15,505 bases of DNA from Candidatus Taylorbacteria bacterium RIFCSPHIGHO2_02_FULL_46_13 (GCA_001821015.1 MHRQ01000027.1:1-15505), one strand, 5' to 3'. Counted from the stretch's first letter, positions 1 to 6,175 are shown. Notes: a model not told the origin generated them from the letters alone. Made by a program: numbers and translations.

Positions 1-82
1 AAAAATGCTCAGTCGGGCTTCGAATCCTGACGCGAGCAACGTAGGTTGCTCGCTCTGGGCGGAATCTCCGCTTCGCTCCGAT
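1..82 (-). other. structured 3' trailer of tRNA-Lys with three inverted repeats
   Basis: Seen directly: an 11-bp perfect inverted repeat, TGGGCGGAATC (56-66) against GATTCCGCCCA (80-90), reaches into the tRNA-Lys acceptor arm. A 9-bp perfect hairpin has arms GCGAGCAAC (32-40) and GTTGCTCGC (45-53). A weaker T-arm-like hairpin has arms 12-17 and 26-31 around CTTCGAAT. The first repeat is in effect a second copy of the tRNA-Lys 5' acceptor strand, so it could compete with correct acceptor pairing or act in 3' processing or termination. None of the hairpins has a clear U-tract. It may be a decayed tRNA duplication; the window edge prevents a decision. Confidence 0.4.
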
Positions 83-155
83 TCCGCCCAGCAGGATTCG
101 AACCTGCGACCCTTCGCTTAAGAGGCGATTGCTCTACCAACTGAGCTATGGGCGG
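83..155 (-). tRNA. tRNA-Lys (anticodon CTT)
   Basis: Read on the minus strand it folds as a full cloverleaf: acceptor CCGCCCA/TGGGCGG, T8-A9, D arm GCTC/GAGC, anticodon loop CTCTTAA giving anticodon CTT, T arm GCAGG-TTCGAAT-CCTGC and discriminator A at 83. The first anticodon-stem pair (27-43) is an A-A mismatch. CCA is not encoded, so a CCA-adding enzyme must finish the 3' end. It is the last of three minus-strand tRNAs downstream of the infB-rbfA cluster. Confidence 0.95.
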
Positions 156-181
156 ATATTAAATTGTCACATTCCTCGGTG

Positions 182-269
182 TGGGTCAGGAGGGGGTCGA
201 ACCCTCACCCGCTTTTTAATGCGGACGACATTTTAAGTGTCGCGCGTATACCAATTCCGCCACTGACCC
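182..269 (-). tRNA. tRNA-Leu (anticodon TAA)
   Basis: Class II tRNA on the minus strand. It has acceptor GGGTCAG/CTGACCC, discriminator A at 182, a D loop with GG, anticodon stem CGACA/TGTCG with loop CTTAAAA (anticodon TAA), a long variable arm closed by CCGC/GCGG, and T arm GAGGG-TTCGACC-CCCTC. The 88-nt length fits tRNA-Leu. CCA is not encoded. Confidence 0.95.
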
Positions 270-373
270 ATTTTTTGACTTTCTGTTTTATATTACGGGC
301 TCTGTGTGTCGGTTTCAAGCTATGGCAATTTTGACAACGGATACGGAGGTTTCCTTACGGAGCTCTAGCCTGA

Positions 374-447
374 AGGCGTGGGCGGGGATCGAACCCGCGA
401 GTAACGGTTTTGCAGACCGTCGCGTTAACCAACTTCGCCACCACGCC
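374..447 (-). tRNA. tRNA-Cys (anticodon GCA)
   Basis: On the minus strand: acceptor GGCGTGG/CCACGCC, anticodon stem ACGGT/ACCGT with loop CTGCAAA (anticodon GCA), T arm GCGGG-TTCGATC-CCCGC and discriminator U73, the identity element expected for tRNA-Cys. CCA is not encoded. Its 5' end lies only three bases after the stop codon of the upstream homing-endonuclease gene, so tRNA and mRNA are probably cut from one transcript by RNase P. Confidence 0.95.
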
Positions 448-450
448 ATT

Positions 451-1137
451 TTAGATCCGTTGCCTCAGTTTAAAGAATTTTTTGAACGTGACTAGTTTCC
501 TTGGCAGATATGTATGCGTAGGATACGTCTCGTACATAAATTGAAATAGTTTCACGCTATCGCTTGTATAATAGCGGAGCTGGTATGCACGAGTCCCTTT
601 GTATATTTTCAGTTGTCTTAATTTCAGTTTTCTCTGAAGAGTATCGCACAGTCCAAGCAGGAAATCAAAACTACCAGAAGTAAAAATAATAGTTAACTTT
701 CTGATCACACGTTGCCCCCTTTTCCCTCTAGTTGTATATAGGTTGACACAGCCATCTCCGTCAAAATATCCTCGAACAAAATGGGCGAGACAATGTTGGG
801 GCACTTTAGGTAAACGAATAGTTAAAGATTTGTTCGGGTATAACCCCTTTTCAAGGAGACTTTCGTAGAGTTTTTGGTTGCCTATTCTAAGTAAAAATCT
901 TTCTTTGCCTTTTGCGTGCCAAGGTGTTTGCTTTACAATGGTGTGTTTTGATTTTAGCCATCGCTTGATTTTTACAATTGTCTGTCGGTCAGTACTGCTC
1001 ACTCGTATATATTTGCCTCGTAAATAACTGGCGTCCTCCAGACTCCCATCAGCATACAAATACCCCAGTACGTAGCCCATTTGAGGTGTCCATGTGTTAA
1101 AGAAGTTTTCGTTAACGTAAAACTTAATACCCACCAT
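451..1137 (-). CDS. free-standing LAGLIDADG homing endonuclease
   Basis: A site-specific DNA endonuclease of the LAGLIDADG family, which spreads its own gene by cutting an unoccupied allele. Two copies of the family motif are visible, YVLGYLYADGS near residues 22-32 and FVRGYFDGDGC near 120-130 (numbered from the ATG at 1137). The two central acidic residues therefore lie in one chain, and the protein should act as a pseudo-symmetric monomer. At about 228 aa the length is normal for the double-motif type. A TTG at 1161 would add eight residues; neither start has a good Shine-Dalgarno. The gene follows rbfA with a gap of 15-40 bases and ends three bases before tRNA-Cys. Neither neighbour is interrupted, so this is not an intron or intein in the usual sense. 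Base composition looks more AT-rich than infB. Confidence 0.88.
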   Translation of the reverse strand: MVGIKFYVNENFFNTWTPQMGYVLGYLYADGSLEDASYLRGKYIRVSSTDRQTIVKIKRWLKSKHTIVKQTPWHAKGKERFLLRIGNQKLYESLLEKGLYPNKSLTIRLPKVPQHCLAHFVRGYFDGDGCVNLYTTRGKRGQRVIRKLTIIFTSGSFDFLLGLCDTLQRKLKLRQLKIYKGTRAYQLRYYTSDSVKLFQFMYETYPTHTYLPRKLVTFKKFFKLRQRI

Positions 1138-1176
1138 ACTATGATAGGTGGTAATGCTCAATACTGCAAGGAAGTA

Positions 1177-1506
1177 TTATTTTTTCTGAGACAGATCCTC
1201 TATACGTTGTCGATTCTTTTCCCCATAATCAATCTCAAAACGTAAAAAAGGAAGCTGTCCTATGCGCGCTCGCTCATCTATATAATGCCTTACCGCAGAC
1301 GTTTCGCGCGAAAGCATTGCAAGCGCTTCGCCCTCTCGTGTCTCAGGGAAGGCCGTAAAAAAAATAGTAGCATATTTACGGTCCTCTGACAGCACCACAT
1401 GGGTGATAGTCAAAAGCAGTGAGCCGCTTGAATCTCGCGCAATGTATTCTGCCGAGAGACGAGTGATCAGAGAGATAATCCGCTCACGTTTGTGTGTCTC
1501 TTTCAT
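1177..1506 (-). CDS. rbfA: ribosome-binding factor A
   Basis: RbfA binds the immature 30S subunit and supports 16S rRNA 5'-end maturation and cold growth. The 109-aa product has the short KH-like layout of the family: an N-terminal helix (residues 1-24), strands with LLLTITHVVLSEDRKYATIFF near 30-51, and a C-terminal helix-strand ending in the family-typical LPFLRFEIDYGEKNRQRIE near residues 84-103. The ATG at 1506 sits directly after the right arm of an inverted repeat (CTTCTAACGGG), with no classical Shine-Dalgarno. It lies downstream of infB on the same strand, the classical infB-rbfA order, and is presumably co-transcribed with infB and the homing endonuclease. Confidence 0.92.
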   Translation of the reverse strand: MKETHKRERIISLITRLSAEYIARDSSGSLLLTITHVVLSEDRKYATIFFTAFPETREGEALAMLSRETSAVRHYIDERARIGQLPFLRFEIDYGEKNRQRIEDLSQKK

Positions 1507-1507
1507 C

Positions 1508-1656
1508 CCGTTAGAAGTTTACGCTCATAAATACAGGCGCAGTGCGTGCACCGAATAGGTGCGTCCCTTGATGGGCGAAGCGCTGCGCCAGAAAGAGGGA
1601 TGCGGCTATTCGCCGCTCGCGCTTCGCGAAATATGTGTTCTGTAAACTTCTAACGG
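1508..1656 (-). repeat. 149-bp element bounded by 15-bp inverted repeats between infB and rbfA
   Basis: CCGTTAGAAGTTTAC (1508-1522) is the perfect reverse complement of GTAAACTTCTAACGG (1642-1656). The interior is rich in further pairing: GGCGCAG/CTGCGCC (1536-1542/1583-1589), GCACC/GGTGC (1548-1552/1558-1562) and GCGGC/GCCGC (1602-1606/1612-1616). The last two hairpins present complementary loops, CGAATAG against CTATTCG. On the infB-rbfA transcript the right arm ends at GGG immediately before the rbfA ATG, so folding would hold the rbfA start at the foot of a 15-bp stem. A second element with the same core (CCCGTTAGAA) lies at 5150-5264. It could be a dispersed MITE/REP-like repeat, a regulatory RNA, or both. 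Confidence 0.75.
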
Positions 1657-1663
1657 TATTCAT

Positions 1664-3217
1664 TTATTTAGTAGTTATCGTGAATGCCTCCAGTCGATCA
1701 CCGGGCGCGGGTTCAACTTTTGATTCAATCATCGCGCCAAATTCCTTGTCTTTACCGACCTCTTCCACTTTCAGTTTTTGCTGTTGTAGGCTTTTGATTT
1801 TACCTCGCGCTATTTCAATATCCCTCCGCATGATTTTTATCGTGTTTCCATTGTGCAAGGAACCGGAATCAACGCGGCCACCGATGACATGGCGGTCTTT
1901 CTCAGAGCTAAATACTTTAAGGATTTTTGCGCGACCCGTTTCTTCCTCCGTCTCTACTCGGGGCCGTCGTTTCTCGCACTCTTCGGCGAGCCACTCGGCA
2001 AGCCGGTAGATAATGTCAAAATTCATGACAGGTATCTTCTGGCGCTCGGCTAGCGCTTTTGCCGAAGCGTCTATTTTTGAGTTGAAGCCTACGATTACCG
2101 CGTTAGTTCCTGATGAGGCTGTTCGTGCGTCATTTTCAGTGATGGTTCCCACACTGGCAAGCAGAATTTTTATAAACACCCCTTCTATTTTTATTTTTTC
2201 AATCTCGTGTGTGACCGCGTCCAATGAGCCAACGGTGTCTGCTTTTATAACAACAGGCACTATCACGGTATTGACGGGGGTTGTCTCGCCTGCAACATTA
2301 TCCGCGCGTTTTTTACGTGCTGGCTCTCGCGCTATGATGGCTTCAGCTTCTTTTTTTGTACCCACCGTGCCAAAGGTCATACCGACTACGGGCACTTTAT
2401 TCCACCCCACAATGCGTACGGGGCTTCCATACGGAGCTTCTTTGATGTGTGTGCCCGTGTAGTCTTCAATGGAGCGAACGGGTGAGAAGCTATTGCCGGA
2501 TACAACGACATCGCCGACGGAAAGTGTGCCATCTTTAATAACGAGTGTCGCCGTTGTCCCTTTTTTGTTGTCCATATGCGCTTCAATGACCACACCTTCT
2601 GCGGCTTTAGTCGCATCGCCGGTAAAGTTTTGCATTTCTGCCATAAGCATCAGCATCTCCAACAGTTCGGGTACTCCTTCTCCGGTAAGTGCCGAAATGG
2701 CGACCACAGGGACATCCCCGCCATAGCCTTCTACATAAATTTCGTGCTCAGCCAGACTTCCTTTAATGCGTTCTACATCCACATTAGGTCGGTCTATTTT
2801 ATTGATAGCAACGACGAAAGGAATTCTTTCATCCCTGATGCAGGTGAGAGCCTCCAGTGTTTGCGGTTTGACGCCGTCTTCTCCGGAAATAACGAGCACC
2901 GCGAGGTCGGCGGCTTTTGCTCCACGTTCACGAATGGTACGAAATGCTCCGTGCCCGGGTGTATCAAGAAAAGTGAGCGTATGTACGATACCGGCCTTAT
3001 CAGTGTAGAGGGTTTGATACGCACCCATGTGCTGGGTGATGCCACCGGTCTCTTTAGCAACTGTGTTGCTTTTTCTTATGTAATCCAAAAGTGTTGATTT
3101 ACCATGGTCAATATGCCCCATGATGACAATGACGGGGGGACGTTTTCTTATTCCTTTTTCCTTTGTATGCGGCACGGTAGTGATTTTTGGGGGCGTGTAA
3201 GACACTTGATTATACAA
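1664..3217 (-). CDS. infB: translation initiation factor IF-2 (short N-terminus)
   Basis: IF-2 is the GTPase that brings fMet-tRNA to the 30S subunit and promotes subunit joining. G-domain motifs are all present: G1 GHIDHGKST (34-42), G2 GGITQHMG (58-65), G3 DTPGH (85-89), G4 NKID (139-142) and G5 SAL (175-177). They are followed by domains II, III and the fMet-tRNA-binding C-terminal barrel. The 517-aa length lacks the several-hundred-residue N-terminal region of many bacterial IF-2 proteins, as in other reduced genomes. The start is uncertain. Position 3217 is a TTG; GTGs follow at residues 5 and 15, and there is no ATG before the G domain (first at residue 33). The frame opens upstream at a stop near 3256. 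A TATAAT on this strand at 3214-3209 overlaps the proposed start and would favour the downstream GTG. Confidence 0.93.
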   Translation of the reverse strand: MYNQVSYTPPKITTVPHTKEKGIRKRPPVIVIMGHIDHGKSTLLDYIRKSNTVAKETGGITQHMGAYQTLYTDKAGIVHTLTFLDTPGHGAFRTIRERGAKAADLAVLVISGEDGVKPQTLEALTCIRDERIPFVVAINKIDRPNVDVERIKGSLAEHEIYVEGYGGDVPVVAISALTGEGVPELLEMLMLMAEMQNFTGDATKAAEGVVIEAHMDNKKGTTATLVIKDGTLSVGDVVVSGNSFSPVRSIEDYTGTHIKEAPYGSPVRIVGWNKVPVVGMTFGTVGTKKEAEAIIAREPARKKRADNVAGETTPVNTVIVPVVIKADTVGSLDAVTHEIEKIKIEGVFIKILLASVGTITENDARTASSGTNAVIVGFNSKIDASAKALAERQKIPVMNFDIIYRLAEWLAEECEKRRPRVETEEETGRAKILKVFSSEKDRHVIGGRVDSGSLHNGNTIKIMRRDIEIARGKIKSLQQQKLKVEEVGKDKEFGAMIESKVEPAPGDRLEAFTITTK

Positions 3218-3241
3218 CAGAGATTCGTTTTTTACCAGTTC

Positions 3242-3269
3242 TTGCGTTTTTATTATTTAGAGGTACGAT
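3242..3269 (+). promoter_or_regulatory. possible promoter for the 3277 micro-ORF
   Basis: TTGCGT (3242-3247), a 16-base spacer, then TACGAT (3264-3269). Initiation would fall near 3276, one base before the ATG of the 25-codon ORF, so that transcript would be leaderless. Confidence 0.35.
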
Positions 3270-3276
3270 ACTTTGT

Positions 3277-3354
3277 ATGAGTTACAGACGTGCCGAAATT
3301 ATTATTGCCATTATTAATGAACTACATATAGGTGGAGGTCTTGCTTGTGTCTAA
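3277..3354 (+). CDS. possible 25-aa micro-ORF or leader peptide
   Basis: An ATG at 3277 opens 25 codons ending in TAA at 3352-3354. The peptide starts MSYRRAE, has an isoleucine-rich centre (EIIIAIINEL) and ends with HIGGGLACV. It starts about seven bases after a plausible -10 box and is followed, 22 bases after its stop, by a 13-bp hairpin. The arrangement fits either a stand-alone micro-gene with its own terminator or a leader peptide controlling the unknown gene at 3345. Its GGT GGA GGT codons also form the Shine-Dalgarno of that gene, so translation could be coupled. Coding status is unproven. Confidence 0.3.
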   Translation: MSYRRAEIIIAIINELHIGGGLACV

Positions 3355-3791
3355 ATAATTCAAACAATTCAGGTACAAGCCAGCTCTCCACCGGAGAGCT
3401 GGCTTTCGTTTCGGGATACCGAAATGCGAAAGAAGATGAACAACTAGTTCTTTGTGAAAGGAATTGTATGTATGCGGAAGTGAATGATTGGTCCGTTACT
3501 TTGTATGCGGATGAAAAGGGAAAAGATCTTGGAAATCTCCAAACATTGGTGTGTTATCTTCAGGCAAGAGGCGTGTCCTTCGGCCAGTCAGGCGTCATTC
3601 CTTTACCGCCTCCAATAAAAGAAGAAACTGAGGAGGAGAAAAAGATGAAGGCTGTCCGTCCAGAACCGTATAGATACGTTTGGTTTCCGTATCAGGATGA
3701 ATCTAGTCTCAAAGAAATTCTGGGACAGGCTGGATTCTGCTCTTCGTCTGTCAGATTTGACAGAGTGGAGCTAGCATGGAATGCGCTATGA
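3345..3791 (+). CDS. hypothetical protein, 148 aa (or 107 aa from ATG 3468)
   Basis: Function not recognised. The long form starts with TTG at 3345, five bases after GGAGGT (3334-3339). The short form starts with ATG at 3468, five bases after AAAGGA. The product is soluble, with no signal peptide or membrane segment. A middle segment reads LPPPIKEETEEEKKMKAVRP (residues about 85-104), a charged linker, and the C-terminus is compact and aromatic (YRYVWFPYQDESSLKEILGQ). In the long form residues about 11-20 are encoded by a perfect 13-bp inverted repeat (3377-3405), which is unusual for coding DNA. That supports either the shorter start or a regulatory hairpin inside the leader. A terminator follows at 3808. 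Confidence 0.5.
   Translation: MCLNNSNNSGTSQLSTGELAFVSGYRNAKEDEQLVLCERNCMYAEVNDWSVTLYADEKGKDLGNLQTLVCYLQARGVSFGQSGVIPLPPPIKEETEEEKKMKAVRPEPYRYVWFPYQDESSLKEILGQAGFCSSSVRFDRVELAWNAL
3377..3405 (+). terminator. 13-bp perfect hairpin, terminator or attenuator
   Basis: AAGCCAGCTCTCC (3377-3389), loop ACC, then GGAGAGCTGGCTT (3393-3405), followed by TCGTTTCG, a poor U-tract. It lies between the 25-aa micro-ORF and the ATG at 3468, and inside the reading frame that starts at 3345. The downstream arm contains GGAG, which the fold would hide. Confidence 0.5.
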
Positions 3792-3807
3792 GCATTTTTC
3801 CTATCTC

Positions 3808-3837
3808 AAGCCCCCGCATATAGCGAGGGCTTTTTAA
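3808..3837 (+). terminator. intrinsic terminator after the 148-aa gene
   Basis: AAGCCC (3808-3813) pairs with GGGCTT (3827-3832), with an inner CGC/GCG stem and an ATATA loop, followed by a run of T. It separates the unknown gene from the cysteine desulfurase promoter. Confidence 0.75.
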
Positions 3838-3838
3838 T

Positions 3839-3867
3839 TTGCGGCACTTAATCTCTTGGCCTATAGT
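3839..3867 (+). promoter_or_regulatory. promoter of the cysteine desulfurase gene
   Basis: TTGCGG (3839-3844), 17-base spacer, TATAGT (3862-3867). The expected start of transcription is at or next to the ATG at 3874, so the message would be leaderless. The -35 box overlaps the tail of the preceding terminator. Confidence 0.5.
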
Positions 3868-3873
3868 GTGACT

Positions 3874-5043
3874 ATGTCAAAGAAGAGGATATATCTTGAT
3901 TATGCGACAACCACGCCGCTAGACCCACTCGTAGAGCGCGAGATGCGTCCGTATTGGTCGCGTGATTTTGGAAATCCGAGTTCGTTGCATGCTGAGGGTG
4001 CGCGCGCGGAGCGCGCGCTGTCCGAAGTGCGTACAAAAATCGCGCGAGTGCTACAGGCCCACTCAACTGAAATTATTTTTACCGCTAGTGGCACCGAAGC
4101 AAATAATTTAGCAATCCTCGGGTATATACATGCGCTTGAAGAAAAAAGCGTTGCTTTGGGTGGTATGCACGTCATCGCATCTGCGATAGAGCATTCATCG
4201 GTAAGAGAATGTTTAATAAACTTATCTAAACGAGGAGTCAAAGTCACATGGCTTTCAGTTTCAAGCGAGGGCATTATTTCTGTGACTGAACTTGAAAAGC
4301 TTGTCACATCTCAAACCGTTCTGGTTTCAATAATGCTAGCGAATAATGAAATTGGCACCGTTCAGCCCGTTGGTAGGATCAGCGCGCTTTTGAAAAAAAT
4401 AAATCAAACACGAAAAGATCTGCCGATTCGCCTACACACTGACGCATGTCAGGCATCGCTGTATCTAAATGTCAATCAAAATCGTCTCGGTGCCGATTTA
4501 ATTACGCTTGATGGTCATAAAATGTACGGTCCGAAGGGAATTGGAATACTTTATGTCAGACGTGGGACTCTCGTATCTGCGCTTCTGTACGGGGGAGGGC
4601 AGGAGAGAGGAATACGTCCCGGTACGGAAAATGTGCCGCTTGCAGTTGGGTTTGCAAAGGCATTTGAACTCGCCGTGAAACGGCATGAAAAAGAATCAGA
4701 AAGAATCACACGTCTGCGAGATTATTTTTTCAGCGAACTTGATAGAAAAATCCCAACAGCCCTCATAAATGGGAGCCGGACGGAGCGTTTACCGAATAAT
4801 ATTAATTTTTCACTACCAGGGCTTCATACCGAATTTACTGTAATACAACTGGATGCCCTCGGCATCGCTTGTTCTACAAAGAGCGCGTGTCTTGAAGATA
4901 AGGGCGAATCCTACGTCGTTAAATCTCTTGGCCGAGCTGATGGCTTAGAGAAATCATCACTTCGCTTTACGCTTGGTCGCACGAGCACGAAGAAAGATAT
5001 TGACCATGCTATTTCTGGACTGCAAAAAATATTGACCCAGTAA
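3874..5043 (+). CDS. cysteine desulfurase (NifS/IscS family)
   Basis: A PLP-dependent aminotransferase class-V enzyme that takes sulfur from cysteine, leaving alanine, and passes it as persulfide to Fe-S assembly or tRNA thiolation. Numbered from the ATG at 3874 (389 aa), the fold starts with YLDYATTTPLDP, has the PLP-stacking EHSS (His107), HTDACQ near 188-193, the Schiff-base lysine in LDGHKMYGPKG (Lys216), RPGTEN at 248-253 and a mobile-loop cysteine in KSACLEDKG (Cys339). A second cysteine (Cys333) lies in the same loop. An upstream TTG at 3856 overlaps the promoter and is unlikely. No iscU or mnmA is adjacent, so the sulfur acceptor cannot be named; iscS and nifS labels are both possible. 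It is flanked by a terminator upstream and its own promoter. Confidence 0.9.
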   Translation: MSKKRIYLDYATTTPLDPLVEREMRPYWSRDFGNPSSLHAEGARAERALSEVRTKIARVLQAHSTEIIFTASGTEANNLAILGYIHALEEKSVALGGMHVIASAIEHSSVRECLINLSKRGVKVTWLSVSSEGIISVTELEKLVTSQTVLVSIMLANNEIGTVQPVGRISALLKKINQTRKDLPIRLHTDACQASLYLNVNQNRLGADLITLDGHKMYGPKGIGILYVRRGTLVSALLYGGGQERGIRPGTENVPLAVGFAKAFELAVKRHEKESERITRLRDYFFSELDRKIPTALINGSRTERLPNNINFSLPGLHTEFTVIQLDALGIACSTKSACLEDKGESYVVKSLGRADGLEKSSLRFTLGRTSTKKDIDHAISGLQKILTQ

Positions 5044-5106
5044 TTGATTTTGGCACTGCACTTCGTGCGTGAAGTGTAACTTCATAATGCTAAAATTCAC
5101 TCTGGG

Positions 5107-5134
5107 TTGACGAATTGATTTTTCTTGATACAAT
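5107..5134 (+). promoter_or_regulatory. promoter upstream of the second inverted-repeat element
   Basis: TTGACG (5107-5112), 16-base spacer, TACAAT (5129-5134), close to consensus. Transcription would start near 5141, just before a nine-codon ORF (5146) and the left arm of the inverted repeat, so the whole element would lie in the leader of the gene at 5263. Confidence 0.65.
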
Positions 5135-5145
5135 ACGGCTTATCT

Positions 5146-5175
5146 ATGGATCCCGTTAGAAATAGGTCGTCCTGA
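5146..5175 (+). CDS. possible nine-codon leader ORF inside the repeat element
   Basis: ATG at 5146 opens MDPVRNRSS followed by TGA (5173-5175). It begins about five bases after the predicted transcription start, and its codons are supplied by the left arm of the inverted repeat (CCCGTTAGAAAT encodes PVRN). It may be a fortuitous reading of the repeat rather than a gene. Confidence 0.2.
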   Translation: MDPVRNRSS

Positions 5176-5264
5176 GACGACCGTTGCGGGATGAATAAAG
5201 TGCCAGTACTATATAAAAATCATTACGGATTGACGTTAATAAACTAATTGATTTCTAACGGGAT
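5150..5264 (+). repeat. 115-bp element bounded by 14-bp inverted repeats ending at a start codon
   Basis: ATCCCGTTAGAAAT (5150-5163) is the perfect reverse complement of ATTTCTAACGGGAT (5251-5264). Inside lies a 7-bp hairpin, GGTCGTC/GACGACC (5165-5171/5176-5182, loop CTGA), and an 18-codon ORF (5191-5247). The right arm ends in the first two bases of the ATG at 5263. The arm core CCCGTTAGAA is shared with the element before rbfA, and in both cases TTCTAACGGG directly precedes the ATG of the next gene. Confidence 0.75.
5191..5247 (+). CDS. possible 18-aa ORF within the element
   Basis: ATG at 5191 opens MNKVPVLYKNHYGLTLIN, with TAA at 5245-5247. The stop abuts the TTG at 5248 that is in frame with the downstream membrane protein, so coupling is possible. 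There is no Shine-Dalgarno (TTGCGGG precedes) and no recognisable function. Confidence 0.2.
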   Translation: MNKVPVLYKNHYGLTLIN

Positions 5265-6126
5265 GGAGGATCTAACCAAACAGCAAATCATTCTCGTCAC
5301 GCTTCTGGTAAGCTTTGTGACTTCTATTGCAACGGGGATTGTGACTGTCGCGCTCATGCAGCAAGTCCCACCTGCAGTGACGCAGACAATCAACCGAGTG
5401 GTGGAGCACACGATTGAGCGTGTCGTGCAGAGCCCCTCCCAAAGTACGTCAGTGGTGACGAAGGAAACAGTGGTCGTTAAAGAAGACGATCAGGTTATTG
5501 CGGCTATAGAGAAAAATGCTCCAAGTTTAGTCCGTGTGTTAAGGGATGTTGGTAATGGCCAGACTGAATTTTTAGCACTGGGTTTGGTGTTGACCAAAGA
5601 TGGTATTATCGCGCTTGATAAAAATATGGTAAGTAGTGAAGGTCATTACATGGCAAACTTTTCTGATGATAAAATCTATGCCCTGACGGCTACGTCAAGC
5701 CCAGAAGGTTCGATTGTGTTATACAAAGTAAGTCTTCCCGATAAAGTAAGCGCATCATTTACACCATCAACGCTTGGAAATTCTGATCAGCTCAAACTTG
5801 GACAAGCCCTCGTATTTTTGGGAGGAAAAACGAGCAATGCAGTGGAGACCGGTATCATATCTAATTTAAAGATCGAGGCACCGAAGTCCGAGCAGGCAAC
5901 GACAACTGAAGTGGCATCCGTCAAGAAAGTCATTGAGATAATCACGAGCATTCACCCCCCGGAAAATGTATCAGGAGGCCTGTTTATGAATCTTTCAACC
6001 GAAATCGTAGGTTTCCGTATTCTTCGTGATGACCGTTTCGTCGTGCTCCCCAGTAATGTCATAGCGGCTATTTTACAGAGCTACGTTTCTCCTAAAGCGC
6101 CTGGAGCCGCGGCCCAAACTCCATAA
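5263..6126 (+). CDS. membrane-anchored trypsin-fold protein, probable pseudoprotease
   Basis: A 287-aa protein with a short cytoplasmic N-terminus, one hydrophobic segment (residues about 9-32, IILVTLLVSFVTSIATGIVTVALM), a linker rich in Val, Glu and Thr, and an extracytoplasmic domain laid out like HtrA/DegP trypsin-like proteases. FLALGLVLTKDGIIALDKNMV matches the strand that normally carries the catalytic His, SSPEGSIVLYKV the one with the catalytic Asp, and ENVSGGLFMN the GNSGGP loop. The Ser is kept, but His and Asp positions are occupied by other residues, so proteolysis is unlikely. No PDZ domain follows. ATG 5263 is chosen over TTG 5248 because the inverted repeat ends there. It precedes clpB, so an envelope quality-control or scaffolding role is possible but unproven. 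Confidence 0.7.
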   Translation: MEDLTKQQIILVTLLVSFVTSIATGIVTVALMQQVPPAVTQTINRVVEHTIERVVQSPSQSTSVVTKETVVVKEDDQVIAAIEKNAPSLVRVLRDVGNGQTEFLALGLVLTKDGIIALDKNMVSSEGHYMANFSDDKIYALTATSSPEGSIVLYKVSLPDKVSASFTPSTLGNSDQLKLGQALVFLGGKTSNAVETGIISNLKIEAPKSEQATTTEVASVKKVIEIITSIHPPENVSGGLFMNLSTEIVGFRILRDDRFVVLPSNVIAAILQSYVSPKAPGAAAQTP

Positions 6127-6175
6127 CGGAAGAGTCGGGAAAAATATTGTATACTAAGCAGGATAGTCAGAGCGG

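Noticed and set aside
12..31. Partial tRNA on the plus strand (T-arm with CTTCGAAT)
   Set aside because: The loop is eight bases and the stem needs a wobble pair; only 11 bases precede it in the window, so a tRNA cannot be supported.
304..495. Open frame across tRNA-Cys
   Set aside because: It overlaps the tRNA antisense (GIEPASNGF is tRNA antisense text) and has no supporting signals.
5059..5076. CACTTC/GAAGTG hairpin after the cysteine desulfurase
   Set aside because: It has a plausible stem but no T-tract and is too weak to call a terminator.
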